Shown here: positions 54,694-63,700 of the stretch, one piece after another
How positions within the stretch are numbered: the stretch's first letter is position 1
Layout: the number at the start of each line of letters is the position of its first letter
NCBI RefSeq assembly: GCF_011320115.1
Contig: NZ_JAANOZ010000004.1
Coordinates: forward strand, 203,501-267,500
Source of the DNA: Croceibacterium segetis
GTDB taxonomy: Bacteria; Pseudomonadota; Alphaproteobacteria; Sphingomonadales; Sphingomonadaceae
Length of the DNA: 64,000 nucleotides
Reading direction: 5' to 3'
Position numbers and translations under genes: made by a program
The notes under the pieces: generated by a model
What the model saw: the letters and a program-made list of their open reading frames with translations, nothing else
Told to the model about the DNA's origin: nothing
Database searches by the model: none

Positions 54694-57218
54694 AACTCGG
54701 GCAGCGCCTGCTCGGCAAAGCCCCACCCCGCCAGGGACTTGCTCGCGGCGCGGTCGATCAGCTGCCTGGCGTCGCCGATCGAGAACGGGTGCGCGTCCTT
54801 GAAATCCTTGAGCTCGCCCCAGGCGATCGGCGACGCCACCGGCGCGTCCGGGCGGGCACGAGCCGAATAGGGCAGCACCGCGGTCGCCCCGCGCTGGTTG
54901 CGCAAGTAGTCGACGAAGATCTTACCCACGCGCTTGGCCTTGCTCATGTTGGCGATGAAGCGTTCGGGCTCGGCCATGCTGAGCGCCTCGGCGAAGCGCT
55001 TCGAGAAGTCCTTGTGCGCCTCCCATGAATGCCCCGGCGTCAGCGGCACCACGACATGTACGCCCTTGCCGCCCGAGAGCATCGCAAAGCTGGTCAGGCC
55101 GATGTCGGCGAGCTTCTTGTGGATGTCGCGGGCGGCGCTTTTCACGTCCTCGAAATCGAGCCCGACGTCGGGATCGAGGTCGAACACCATCCGGTCGGGC
55201 GCCTCGACGTCGCTCGCCTTGCTGCCCCAGCCGTGGAACTCGATCGTGCCCATCTGCACGCAGGTAAGCAGCCCCGCGGCATCGTCGACATAGAGGTAAT
55301 CCTCGACGTTTCCGCGCTTCTCACGGACGGGAACGTGGTGGACCGAGGGCCCGAACGAGCCGCTGTCGTGCTTCTGGAAGAAGCACTTCTTGGCCCGGCC
55401 CTGCGGACAGCGCACGAGGCTGATCGGGCGCCCGGCGAGCCACGGCAGCATCAGCGGCGCGACGGCTTCGTAGTAATCGGCGAGCTGGCCCTTGGTCTGG
55501 CCGCTTTCGGGGAAGATCACCCGGCTGCGGTTGGAGATCTTCACCTCCGCCGCGGGATCGTCTTCCGGCGTTTCCTGTGCGACTTCGGGGGTCACTTCTT
55601 CCGCCTTCTTGTCGCCGCGCAAGCCGAGATAGCTGCCGTGGCGCACGTTACCATCGGCGGTGAATTCGCTGAAGGCGATTTCCGCGACCAGCTCAGGCCT
55701 GAGCCAGGTGACCCCGCGGCTCTCCGAACGGCCGACCTCGGCGGGCGCGGTCTTGCGCTCGAGTCTGGCGAATTTCGCAGCGAGCTCCTGCAGAGCATCC
55801 TGGTTGAAGCCGGTGCCGACATTGCCCTTGTAGACCAGCTTGCCACCTTCGTGCTGCGCCAGCAGCAGGCTCGAGAACGGCCGCCCGCGCGCGCTCGATT
55901 TCTTCCAGCCGATGACGACGAATTCCTGCCGCCGGGTGCACTTGACCTTGACCCAGGCCTTGGTCCGCTTGCCGACGGAATATTTGGCGTCGATCTTCTT
56001 CGAGATGATCCCTTCCTGCCCGGCGTCGCACATCGTCCGGTAGAGCTTTTCGCCCGCCCCTATCAGGTGGTCCGCGACGTGGATCGGCGGCTTCGCTTCG
56101 GCCAGCAGCGCTTCGAGCCGCTCCTTGCGCTCGATGTTGGTCAGCTTGGTCAGGTCCTCGCCGTTGACTTCGAGCAGGTCGAAGGCGTGATAGGTGAGGT
56201 GGTCGGCCTTGCTCTGCGCGCCGTGACCGCGCTTGAGCACGTTCTGCAGGCTCGAGAAATCGGGGTTGCCGTCCTTGTCGTAGGCGACGACCTCGCCGTC
56301 GATCAAACAGCTCGGCAGGTCGAGCGCCTGGAACCGCGCGACCAGCGGCGCGAACTTGTCGCTCCAGTCGAGCCCCTTGCGAGTGTAGATCCTCACCTTG
56401 TCGCCCGCGCAAGCGACCAGCGTGCGGTAGCCGTCGAATTTGATCTCGTGCATCCAGCCGTTGCCGGCAGGGACGTCGTCGACCAGCGTTGCCAGCTGCG
56501 GCGCGCGGAACCGGGGCGGTGCGCCAACCCTTTTCGCTTTTGCCGGCGCCTTGGTCACCGCCTTGTTGCGCTCGGCCGCCTTGGCCATTTGCGCCCTGGA
56601 GGCCTTGTCGCTCTTGCCCGAGAGCGAGAATTCGCCCTTCTTGTCGCCGGCGATCTCGGCCATCGTGCGGCCGGTAAGCACGCTGGTCAGGCCCTGCTCG
56701 ACCAGCGGATCGCCGGGCTCAGCGTACGCATCGTCGAGCTTGCGCAAGAGCCAGTTCTCGCGCTTCTCGCCGGGCTTCTTCTTGAGGCGGATGAGCAGCC
56801 ACTCGCCCTTCATTCGCTCGCCATGGAGGACAAAGTGGAGGTGGCCTTTCTCGAGGTCTTTCCAGCTCTTGCCCGGCACCGGCTCCCAGGTGCCCTTGTC
56901 CCACAGCATGACATTGCCGCCGCCGTACTCGCCTTCGGGGATGATCCCCTCGAATTCGGCGTAAGACAGCGGGTGGTCCTCGGTGCGCACCGCCAGCCGC
57001 TTGATCTCGGGATCGGGCGACGGCCCTTTGGTCACTGCCCACGACTTCAAGACGCCATCGGCCTCGAGGCGGAAATCCCAGTGCAGCCGCGTTGCCTCGT
57101 GCTTCTGGACGATGAAGCGGTTGCCACCCTCGCTGTGGGCGATCTTGCCCGACGGCTCGGCGGTCTTCCTGAAGTCGCGCTTGCGGTTGTATTCGGCGAG
57201 AGGGTCTGACCGGGCCAT
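54690..57218 (-). CDS. ligD: ATP-dependent DNA ligase LigD (non-homologous end joining)
   Basis: An 842-aa multidomain protein in the order 3'-phosphoesterase (residues about 20-170; RFIVQKHEATRLHWDFRLE, PEGEYGGG), ATP-dependent ligase (about 240-540; nucleophile K260 in EIKFDGYR) and primase-polymerase (about 560-842; PISLVRCPQGR, DLDPDVGLDFEDV, LSGGKGVHVVVPL). This is the normal order for Pseudomonas-type LigD. The start follows the ku stop with no gap, so the two are translationally linked. With Ku it repairs double-strand breaks. Confidence 0.96.
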   Translation of the reverse strand: MARSDPLAEYNRKRDFRKTAEPSGKIAHSEGGNRFIVQKHEATRLHWDFRLEADGVLKSWAVTKGPSPDPEIKRLAVRTEDHPLSYAEFEGIIPEGEYGGGNVMLWDKGTWEPVPGKSWKDLEKGHLHFVLHGERMKGEWLLIRLKKKPGEKRENWLLRKLDDAYAEPGDPLVEQGLTSVLTGRTMAEIAGDKKGEFSLSGKSDKASRAQMAKAAERNKAVTKAPAKAKRVGAPPRFRAPQLATLVDDVPAGNGWMHEIKFDGYRTLVACAGDKVRIYTRKGLDWSDKFAPLVARFQALDLPSCLIDGEVVAYDKDGNPDFSSLQNVLKRGHGAQSKADHLTYHAFDLLEVNGEDLTKLTNIERKERLEALLAEAKPPIHVADHLIGAGEKLYRTMCDAGQEGIISKKIDAKYSVGKRTKAWVKVKCTRRQEFVVIGWKKSSARGRPFSSLLLAQHEGGKLVYKGNVGTGFNQDALQELAAKFARLERKTAPAEVGRSESRGVTWLRPELVAEIAFSEFTADGNVRHGSYLGLRGDKKAEEVTPEVAQETPEDDPAAEVKISNRSRVIFPESGQTKGQLADYYEAVAPLMLPWLAGRPISLVRCPQGRAKKCFFQKHDSGSFGPSVHHVPVREKRGNVEDYLYVDDAAGLLTCVQMGTIEFHGWGSKASDVEAPDRMVFDLDPDVGLDFEDVKSAARDIHKKLADIGLTSFAMLSGGKGVHVVVPLTPGHSWEAHKDFSKRFAEALSMAEPERFIANMSKAKRVGKIFVDYLRNQRGATAVLPYSARARPDAPVASPIAWGELKDFKDAHPFSIGDARQLIDRAASKSLAGWGFAEQALPEF

Positions 57219-58094
57219 CTACGCGCGCTTCCTCGCTTTCGCCGGCGCGTGCTTTTTCGCGTGCGCCTTCTTCGCCGGCGCCTTCTTGGCTGCAGGCTTT
57301 TCCTCCTTCCCGCCGACCGACTTCTTCAGCGCCGCCATCAGGTCGATCACGTTGCTGCCGCGCGCGGCTTCAGGCTCCTCGACGTCCTCGAGGATCTTCT
57401 TGCCCTTGGCCTTGCGCTTCTTGGCGATCAGGTCCTCGAGCGCCTCGACATAGCGGTCGTGGAACTCGCCCGCGTCGAAAGGCGCGGTTTTCTGGTCGAT
57501 CAGGGTCTTCGCAAGGTCGAGCATGTCCTTGCTCGGCTTGGCGGTGGGAATGTCCTTGAAGTAGCTCTGCGCCTTGCGGACCTCGTCCTCGTAGCGCAGC
57601 GTTTCGAGCACGATCCCCTTGCCGCACGGCTTCAGCGAAACAAGGTATTCGCGCCCGCGCACCGAAAGCTGGCCGAGCGCGACCTTCTTCGCCTCCTTGA
57701 GCGCCTCGCGCAGCACGACATAGGCCTCTTCGGCGAGGTCGTCCGCGGGCACGACGTAATAGGGCTTGTCGAAGTAGAACACGTCAACTTCGCTGGCATC
57801 GACGAACTGCACCAGGTCGAGCGTGCGCCGGCTCTCGACCTTGGCGGCCTCGATCTCGTCCTCGTCGAGCAGCACATAGTTGCCCTTCGAGACCTCGTAT
57901 CCCTTGACGATCTCGTCGCGGTCAACCGGGCCGATGCCCTGGACGACCTTCTCGTAGTTGATCCGCTTGCCGCTCGGCTCGTGGATCTGGTGGAACTGGA
58001 TCGCCGCCCCGCTCTTCGTGGCCGAATAGACCTCGACCGGGATCGAGACGAGCGCCAGCCTGATCTGACCTTGCCAGTAAGCGCGTGCTGCCAT
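57219..58094 (-). CDS. ku: Ku protein of bacterial NHEJ
   Basis: A 291-aa Ku-core protein: WQGQIRLALVSIPVEVYSAT, FHQIHEPSGKRINYEKVVQGIG, YVLLDEDEIEAAKVESRRTLDLVQFV and YYVVPAD are conserved Ku residues. The C-terminal 60 residues are a Lys/Ala-rich tail (AAKKAPAKKAHAKKHAPAKA), as in several alphaproteobacterial Ku proteins, which helps DNA sliding and LigD stimulation. It is immediately upstream of ligD, and a small conserved gene lies upstream of it. Confidence 0.96.
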   Translation of the reverse strand: MAARAYWQGQIRLALVSIPVEVYSATKSGAAIQFHQIHEPSGKRINYEKVVQGIGPVDRDEIVKGYEVSKGNYVLLDEDEIEAAKVESRRTLDLVQFVDASEVDVFYFDKPYYVVPADDLAEEAYVVLREALKEAKKVALGQLSVRGREYLVSLKPCGKGIVLETLRYEDEVRKAQSYFKDIPTAKPSKDMLDLAKTLIDQKTAPFDAGEFHDRYVEALEDLIAKKRKAKGKKILEDVEEPEAARGSNVIDLMAALKKSVGGKEEKPAAKKAPAKKAHAKKHAPAKARKRA

Positions 58095-58169
58095 CGATGC
58101 GTGCCTCCTTGCGTGCGGAGGAGTCAGCGCGCGGAGGCAACGGAGGTTCCGGAAGCTCTTGCTGCGGTG

Positions 58170-58379
58170 CTAGCGGGTCGAAAACTCGCCGGCCTTGGCG
58201 CCGAATTCCTCGACCGCATAGGCGCGCGCGGCGGCGCTCGTCTTGAAGCACTCCTCGACGAGCTTCTTGGTGACCAGGGGATAGCCCTGGCTGTTGTGGC
58301 GCGTCTCGCGCACGGTCAAGCGAACTTGGCCGTCCTCATCCTTGGCGATCAGGAACGGTTTCAGCGTGACGTCGGTCAT
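58170..58379 (-). CDS. Small hypothetical protein (69 aa) upstream of ku
   Basis: Encodes MTDVTLKPFLIAKDEDGQVR with a charged, mostly soluble sequence ending GEFSTR, no signal peptide or membrane segment. It lies 75 bases upstream of ku on the same strand, and I recall similar small genes next to ku in sphingomonads. A link to NHEJ is only positional. Confidence 0.6.
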   Translation of the reverse strand: MTDVTLKPFLIAKDEDGQVRLTVRETRHNSQGYPLVTKKLVEECFKTSAAARAYAVEEFGAKAGEFSTR

Positions 58380-58391
58380 AGACTCATCCTT

Positions 58392-58529
58392 TTAAAGCGG
58401 GAACTTGGTTGAAAACGGTGTGGCGTCGGAGATACGCCTGCGCGCTCTGCGACGTGCGTCGGCGAGCACCGCAAGGCCGAGCATCGCCGCCAGCAAGAAG
58501 CCGTAGATGAGGAAGCCGAAATCGATCAC
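58392..58529 (-). CDS. Tiny one-helix membrane protein (45 aa)
   Basis: Starts GTG at 58529, overlapping the preceding gene's stop by 4 nt (GTGA). The product has a hydrophobic helix (FLIYGFLLAAMLGLAVLA) followed by a strongly basic stretch (DARRRARRRIS), typical of small inner-membrane proteins. Coupling through the overlap is the main support. Confidence 0.55.
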   Translation of the reverse strand: MIDFGFLIYGFLLAAMLGLAVLADARRRARRRISDATPFSTKFPL

Positions 58530-58717
58530 GACCCGTCCTCGGATTCGTCCGCCGCCAGCTGGGTCAGCGCGCGGGCTTCGCTCAGCTTGCGCCGCCTCTC
58601 CTGCCGGCGCGCATCGCTTCGCGGGTACGACTGATAGCGCCGCCACCAGACGATCGCGGCAAAGGCGGCGGCCATCATGATCATCAGCGCATAGGCGATC
58701 AGTTCCCTGTCGGTCAT
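58526..58717 (-). CDS. Small one-helix membrane protein (63 aa)
   Basis: MTDRELIAYALMIMMAAAFA followed by a basic cytoplasmic tail (RRYQSYPRSDARRQERRRK) and an acidic end. GGCGAGC lies before the ATG, which overlaps the stop of the gene upstream by 4 nt (ATGA). It is the middle gene of three coupled tiny genes; function unknown. Confidence 0.6.
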   Translation of the reverse strand: MTDRELIAYALMIMMAAAFAAIVWWRRYQSYPRSDARRQERRRKLSEARALTQLAADESEDGS

Positions 58718-58950
58718 GAGGCGCTCGCCAAACCAGCTTCGCGCCCGCAATCGGCCGCGGAGGGAAGCGGGCGTGCCTGAAATTCCCAGCCCGTCGCGGC
58801 CGACGCGCCGAGCGCCCTTTGGGCTATGCCGATCCGCCCTGCGATCCGCGATGCGCGCGAGGCGTGATGGCGCCGATCGTCGCAAGTCGCCGAGCGCGTG
58901 GCCCGCATCAACGACATCTGGTGATCGAAATAGAGCCGATTGAGATCCAC
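58714..58950 (-). CDS. Small conserved hypothetical protein (78 aa)
   Basis: MDLNRLYFDHQMSLMRATRS, continuing with HHASRASRIAGRIGIAQRAL and a more variable tail. I recognise the MDLNRLYFDHQ opening from conserved hypotheticals in sphingomonads, without a known function. Its stop overlaps the next gene by 4 nt, placing it at the head of a three-gene operon that reads towards ku/ligD. Confidence 0.65.
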   Translation of the reverse strand: MDLNRLYFDHQMSLMRATRSATCDDRRHHASRASRIAGRIGIAQRALGASAATGWEFQARPLPSAADCGREAGLASAS

Positions 58951-59374
58951 GCGCTTCTCCTCGTTGTAAGCGGGAGCGCGTCGGATCTCTCAGCCGCAGG
59001 CGCCTACAACAGCGATTGCCTCCGGTACGGCCCATGTAGGTCGTGCATGGCTTATTTGTAAGGGAAGGCCGGCGTTGTTCGTCGCATTTTCGGATCGCGG
59101 CCGTGCCCGCGAGCCTCGCGACCGGCCGAAAATCGGCGCCCGATTAGGCTTTTCCGCAGACCCGTGCTACGCTTCCCCCGCTGACGTCGAACTTTGCGAC
59201 GGACTTCGGTGCCAAGACCTCTGCCCTCCGCTTGCGGATGGCCCCGGCCCTGACGACGACTTCCTTTCGATAGACGACTTGACGCACGACCGTCCGCCGC
59301 CGTTTGCGGCGGGCACCCTGAAAGGCCTCGCGGCAAATTCGCCGAGGGGCCGACGTTCTCGAAAGGAACGCAAT
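58951..59374. other. Divergent intergenic region and cold-shock leader
   Basis: About 425 bases without a convincing gene between the tiny-gene operon and cspA-like gene. The right 150 bases probably include the long 5' leader usual for cold-shock genes, ending in AAAGGAACGCAAT before the ATG. No clear promoter can be picked from sequence alone. Confidence 0.5.
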
Positions 59375-59581
59375 ATGCCTATCGGCACAGTCAAATTCTT
59401 CAACACCGACAAGGGCTATGGCTTCATCGCGCCGGAAGACGGCGGGGCCGACAGCTTCGTCCACATCAGCGCCGTCCAGGCCGCCGGAATGCAGACGCTG
59501 AACAAGGACCAGCGCCTGTCTTACGACGTCGAGCGCGGTCGCAATGGCAAGGAAGCCGCGGTCAACCTGCAGCAAGCCTGA
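59375..59581 (+). CDS. Cold-shock domain protein (CspA family)
   Basis: A 68-aa single cold-shock domain with RNP-1 KGYGFIAP and RNP-2 SFVHISAV intact, plus the opening GTVKFFNTDKG. It binds single-stranded RNA/DNA and prevents secondary structure. GAAAGGAACGCAAT precedes the ATG. Length is normal for the family (65-70 aa). Whether it is cold-induced cannot be told from sequence. Confidence 0.95.
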   Translation: MPIGTVKFFNTDKGYGFIAPEDGGADSFVHISAVQAAGMQTLNKDQRLSYDVERGRNGKEAAVNLQQA

Positions 59582-59685
59582 TCTCTGATCCTCGGGCGCG
59601 CCCTCCGCTCGGTTCGAGCCCGGGCGCGCCCGCTGGCCTTCGCCTGGTGCCAACGGCCCTGTCGAACCCCCAACTGGAATCCCCG

Positions 59686-59937
59686 ATGACCCAGACCTTC
59701 GATTTCTACGACCAGCGTGCCAACGCGGCGGAAGCGGAAGCCGATAAGTCGACCCTGGCCAACGTCCGCGAGCGCGAACTGCGCTCGGCCCGCGCGTGGC
59801 GCGAGATGGCCGATCGTCAGCTCAAGATCGACGCCGAACGGGTGAAGGCGGATGCCGAGCGCAGCGCGCGCCGCGCCGCCGAGCGTGAGGCTCTCGAAGC
59901 CGCAACCCCGCCGCGGTGGGACGAACCCACGCATTAA
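59686..59937 (+). CDS. Small charged coiled-coil hypothetical protein
   Basis: An 83-aa protein starting MTQTFDFYDQRANAAEAEAD and rich in Ala/Glu/Arg (RERELRSARAWREMADRQLK, ERSARRAAEREALEAA), probably one long helix or coiled coil. GGAA lies 9 bases upstream. It converges with the 54-aa gene, stops overlapping by 4 bases. Function unknown. Confidence 0.6.
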   Translation: MTQTFDFYDQRANAAEAEADKSTLANVRERELRSARAWREMADRQLKIDAERVKADAERSARRAAEREALEAATPPRWDEPTH

Positions 59938-60098
59938 TTCCGGCAGGCCTCAGCCCTGGCGCGCGCTTCTGCGGCGAGCCGGCGAAAACGGGCGCTCACT
60001 TCCTTGTTCCAGTCGGTTCGCGCCGCCCATTGCTCGTAACGCTGGGCATCGGCGAGCCAATCTGCGGCCGGACGCGGGTCAAGGCAATTCGATGGCAT
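59934..60098 (-). CDS. Small hypothetical protein (54 aa)
   Basis: Encodes MPSNCLDPRPAADWLADAQR, then YEQWAARTDWNKEVSARFRR and a helical end AEARARAEACRN. The pattern resembles short helical proteins with DAxxYxxWA-type motifs. It has no signal or membrane segment. Its ends overlap the coiled-coil gene by 4 bases. No function is assigned. Confidence 0.5.
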   Translation of the reverse strand: MPSNCLDPRPAADWLADAQRYEQWAARTDWNKEVSARFRRLAAEARARAEACRN

Positions 60099-60179
60099 GA
60101 TCGCCGGTGTACGCTTGCGCGACAGGCGCTTCGCTCCGCAAATGTCCCGGGGTGCGCCAGCGGCGCTCCAGGCGACGGC

Positions 60180-60680
60180 CTAGCCTTCGCCGATGGCCGT
60201 GAAGAAGCGGTCGAGCATCCGCTCGGCGGCGCCGAGCTCAGCCTCCGAAAAGCCCTCGAGCAGCGCCGCACGGGTCGGATCGAGCACCGCTTTGACTTCG
60301 CGGAACACGGCGAGCCCTTTGTCGGTGATGGTGACCCGGCGGCTGCGCTTGTCGGCCGGGTTGATCCGCCGTTCGACCAGCCCCTCTGCCTCGAGCCCGT
60401 CGAGCGTGCGGATCAGGCTCGGCCATTGCACTGCCATCCGCTCGGCGAGCTCGATCGTCGCGATCGGGCCGTCGGAGAAGGCGAGCGCCGCCAGCGTCTG
60501 CCAGCGCGCCCGCGGCTGCCCGGTCTTCTCGCGGATCGCCTCGTCGATGTAGCTGCTCCAGCGCCTGGCGGCGAGGATCAGCAGGCGCGAGAAGCGGAAC
60601 TCGAGCTCGGCTCGCGAGCCCTCGGCATAGAACTCGCCGAAACGCATCGCCCAGCTGTCGAATTCACCCTTCCCGCTCAT
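60180..60680 (-). CDS. MarR-family transcriptional regulator
   Basis: A 166-aa winged-helix regulator: RWQTLAALAFSDGPIATIEL, the recognition region MAVQWPSLIRTLDGLEAEGLVERR and the wing NPADKRSRRVTITDKGLAVF. This is the SlyA/MarR plan with helical ends for dimerisation. It lies 39 bases downstream of a TonB receptor gene on the same strand, so the two could share transcription. Ligand and targets are unknown. Confidence 0.9.
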   Translation of the reverse strand: MSGKGEFDSWAMRFGEFYAEGSRAELEFRFSRLLILAARRWSSYIDEAIREKTGQPRARWQTLAALAFSDGPIATIELAERMAVQWPSLIRTLDGLEAEGLVERRINPADKRSRRVTITDKGLAVFREVKAVLDPTRAALLEGFSEAELGAAERMLDRFFTAIGEG

Positions 60681-60719
60681 CCCGCCTGCCTAGCGGGTCC
60701 GGCGGCGCGGGCCAACGCG

Positions 60720-62834
60720 TTAGAAGTTGCCCTTCACCAAGATCGAGAAGATTGGTCCGATCAGCTGGTTGTTGGCCTGGTTGTAAAGCACCGGATCGCG
60801 CAACCGGCGTCCGTCGTAGACCGTCCGCTCGAAGCGGTGGCGGGCGTTGAGCAGGTTGGCAACCTGGGCGCGCACGGTGAGGCCGAACACGTCCTTGTTC
60901 TCGACGTAGAGGTAATCGAACGCCGGTCCTTCCCAACTGTTATCGATCTCGGTCAGGTAGTAGCCTTTCGTCTGGCGGAAGTGGCTGGCGCCAAAGCCAG
61001 TGGCCCAGTCGCTCATCGGAATGTCGTAGCGGAAGTCGGCCGAAATGTTGCGCAGGAGGTTGTTGCTGATCGGCCGCGTTTCGCCCGACAGGGGATCGCG
61101 CACGCTCGAATGTTCCACCTGTGCGGTCAGATCGAGCTTGGCGCCCTTCCAGCCGATCGGATCGAACTGGAACGTGCTGGTCCACTCGAAGCCGAGCCGC
61201 TTGGCCTGCGGCAGGTTGCCGACCGCTTCGCCCTCGCTGCCATCGGCGGCGACGACGGGAATGATGTCGATGATGTCCTCGATGAAGTGGGCGTAGAGCC
61301 TGAGCCGCGTCTTACCCCAGGGCCCGAGGGTCTTGCCGGCCTCTGCCTCCACTTCCCAGCTTTGCGGGGGGACGAGGTCGGGATTGCCGCTGTTTTCGCG
61401 TTCCTGCTGGAGGTTCGGCTGAGCGAGAAAATCGTAGAAGCTGATCTGGCCGACGCGGCGGCGCAGCTTCACGCTGAGCTCCCACTGGTCGTTCGGCTGC
61501 CAGCCGAGCGTCACGCTTCCCTTGGGCCGAAGGAAATGCCGCGGCTTGACGTCGCCGTCGACCCGGGCGAGCTTCGATATCTCGCCACCGCCGTCGACCT
61601 GCAGGTCGACCTTGTCGCTCAACGGACGGCTCCAGGTCACGATGCTTTCGTAACGCGTCTCGACGACGTGGCCGCTGCCCTGGGGAAAGTTGACTGGATC
61701 GAACTCGCCGTCGGTGCCGAGCGTGAACAGCGCGCCGCGCTGGTCGAGCGAGTTGTAGGCCCGTTCCAGCGAGAGCTCCCAATCGTTCTTGCCGCCTTTC
61801 CAGGCGTATTCGACCCGACCGACCGTTTCCGCGATGCGGCTGTCGCGAAGAAAGCGAATCCCCTGGTCGGGGGCGCCGCTGGGAAACCTGTCGATCTGCC
61901 GGGTGTCGATCGGCTCGTGATCGAAATGCCGCAGGCCGATCAGCTTGAGCCGCCCAGGGCCAAGCGCGAAGGTGTAGTCGCCGTTGAAATCGACGTAATA
62001 GCCATCGAGCGTCTGCCTGGTGAGCCGATCGTCGACCGGCCCGCTGACGGGAGTGCGCACGTCATGGACGAACTCCGGCGCCCAGTAGGGGGTGTAGGCC
62101 AGCGTAAGGTTGCCGACCGAACTGCCCGGGCCGTCGATCCCGAGCTTGGTCTGGAAGGTGACGAGGTCGCTTTCCGAGTGATAGCGCTGCTGCCGCCGTT
62201 CGGTCACCGCGCCCATCGCGTCGGTGATGACGATGGGTCCGCCGAAGGCGCCGCGCCCCGTCTGGTCCTTGACCGACAGCGTGTAATCCAGCCAGCCGGT
62301 CTTGCCCGAATAGCTGACCGAGCCGCGGAACAAGTTGGGCTTCGAGTAATGCGCACGGATGTCCGGGTGCCACTCGAACTGACCGCTCGACGTCCTTTTT
62401 TCGCTGAGCACGACGTTCGCCACCTCGCCGGACAGTCCGGCAATTCCCAAGCTGGCTGCATCGACGATCTCGATCCGGTCGACATTGCCGGCAGCGATCC
62501 GCTGCAATTCGTCGACCGCGCCGCCCGACTTGTTGGCGATCCGCTTGCCGTCGATCAGCACATTTTCCGAGGCCTGGCCAAGCCCGCGCTCCTGGCCGGC
62601 GCTGTGGATGGTAAAACCGGGCACCTGCGTCAGCATGTCGTAGGCCGTCTTGGGCGCGAAGCGCGCGAAGTCGGCGGGGGCATAGACGCGCTTGCCCGTC
62701 GCGGCGCCCGGCGCCGGGACCTCCGCGCCGACCGGCGGCGGCATGTCGCCCGTCAGGACCTGGGCCTCAGCCGAAATCGAACACAAACAAGTCGCCAGCG
62801 CCATGGCGCTGGCGGCGACCCTCGTAGAATTCAC
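60720..62834 (-). CDS. TonB-dependent receptor (right-end cluster)
   Basis: A 704-aa receptor starting with GTG at 62834, overlapping the upstream gene by 4 nt (GTGA). After the signal peptide (ALATCLCSISAEAQ) a plug domain has DMLTQVPGFTIHSAGQERGLG, NVLIDGKRI and VDRIEIVDAASLGI, followed by a long barrel with ENSGNPDLVPPQSWEVEAEAG and the end LVKGNF. The plug type, with GKR as in VLIDGKRI, resembles receptors of unknown substrate common in sphingomonads. It is translationally coupled to a secreted protein. Confidence 0.9.
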   Translation of the reverse strand: MNSTRVAASAMALATCLCSISAEAQVLTGDMPPPVGAEVPAPGAATGKRVYAPADFARFAPKTAYDMLTQVPGFTIHSAGQERGLGQASENVLIDGKRIANKSGGAVDELQRIAAGNVDRIEIVDAASLGIAGLSGEVANVVLSEKRTSSGQFEWHPDIRAHYSKPNLFRGSVSYSGKTGWLDYTLSVKDQTGRGAFGGPIVITDAMGAVTERRQQRYHSESDLVTFQTKLGIDGPGSSVGNLTLAYTPYWAPEFVHDVRTPVSGPVDDRLTRQTLDGYYVDFNGDYTFALGPGRLKLIGLRHFDHEPIDTRQIDRFPSGAPDQGIRFLRDSRIAETVGRVEYAWKGGKNDWELSLERAYNSLDQRGALFTLGTDGEFDPVNFPQGSGHVVETRYESIVTWSRPLSDKVDLQVDGGGEISKLARVDGDVKPRHFLRPKGSVTLGWQPNDQWELSVKLRRRVGQISFYDFLAQPNLQQERENSGNPDLVPPQSWEVEAEAGKTLGPWGKTRLRLYAHFIEDIIDIIPVVAADGSEGEAVGNLPQAKRLGFEWTSTFQFDPIGWKGAKLDLTAQVEHSSVRDPLSGETRPISNNLLRNISADFRYDIPMSDWATGFGASHFRQTKGYYLTEIDNSWEGPAFDYLYVENKDVFGLTVRAQVANLLNARHRFERTVYDGRRLRDPVLYNQANNQLIGPIFSILVKGNF

Positions 62835-63607
62835 TCAATCTCTCCCAGTGCATTTAGCACGCGCGACATTCGTTTGGCGTAATCCGGCGTGACCCCGAGC
62901 GCGCGCATCTGAATCGCCTGGTCGAACTTGAGGCGCGGATATCCCGCTTGCGCCATCTCGCCGAGCCAGGCGGCATCGATGTGCAGCGCGCGCGCGGCGA
63001 CGAGATCGTCGAGCTGGTCGACCTTCAATCCGGCGCCGCGCAATTCCCCCGCATAGGCCGGGCTGACATCGAGCGCCGCGACCGCAATCAGGTCGTCGGC
63101 GTCGCCGAAACGGTATCCCTGGTCGAGCAGGCCATCGACCAACGCAATCCGAGCATCGACCAGGGCCAGCGCGAGCACGTCGTCGCTGTCCTCGGGCGGC
63201 AGGCCGCGATGGGTGAGCGCGTCGGTGAAGCGCTTGTCGGGCTCGAAGCGGCAGGTGCCCGAGGCGGCCTCGGCGCGTTCGACGCGGCCGCTGCAAGCGA
63301 GCGCGCCGGCCTCGCGGACGAGGGTGAAGGTAACCGCCTCGCCGGGACTGGCGAGCGAGGCGGTCGCGAGCTCTCCCATGATGCCGGCCGCCTCGTCGGG
63401 CGAGAAGCTGGTCATCATTCCGTTATGGGAGAACCGCAATTGCCGCGTCCGGCTGGCGCCGTCGTCGTCACGATAGGTCCAGTCGATCGGATTGATCGCC
63501 GCGTAGGCCCGGGGAGGCGCTTCCGCAGCCGAAAGGGTGGCCGCCTGGGGCAGGATCGGCGCCGCGGCAAAGAGGGTCAGGGCGGCGAGAATCGGTGTGC
63601 GGATCAT
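62831..63607 (-). CDS. Exported protein coupled to a TonB receptor
   Basis: A 258-aa protein with signal MIRTPILAALTLFAAAPILP (cleaved near AAT|LSA). The C-terminal half contains recurring segments, such as DDLIAVAALDVSPAYAGELR, DQLDDLVAARALHIDAAWLG and FDQAIQMRALGVTPDYAKRM. I know similar repeats from the C termini of sphingomonad M56/BlaR1-like peptidases. GAGGAGAACGACC precedes the ATG. It sits between the presumed peptidase gene at the window edge and the receptor. Function unknown. Confidence 0.7.
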   Translation of the reverse strand: MIRTPILAALTLFAAAPILPQAATLSAAEAPPRAYAAINPIDWTYRDDDGASRTRQLRFSHNGMMTSFSPDEAAGIMGELATASLASPGEAVTFTLVREAGALACSGRVERAEAASGTCRFEPDKRFTDALTHRGLPPEDSDDVLALALVDARIALVDGLLDQGYRFGDADDLIAVAALDVSPAYAGELRGAGLKVDQLDDLVAARALHIDAAWLGEMAQAGYPRLKFDQAIQMRALGVTPDYAKRMSRVLNALGEIE

Positions 63608-63700
63608 GGTCGTTCTCCTCGATTTCGCAGGCAAGCCGGTGGCGTGTCCCGGCACGCGGGAGGCAATCGGCAGTCGTTGAAGGGACGAGCGGCTAAGCGG

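Noticed and set aside
59581..59640. GGGCGCGCCC palindromes after the cold-shock gene as a terminator
   Set aside because: No T-tract follows and GC palindromes of this kind are expected at this base composition.
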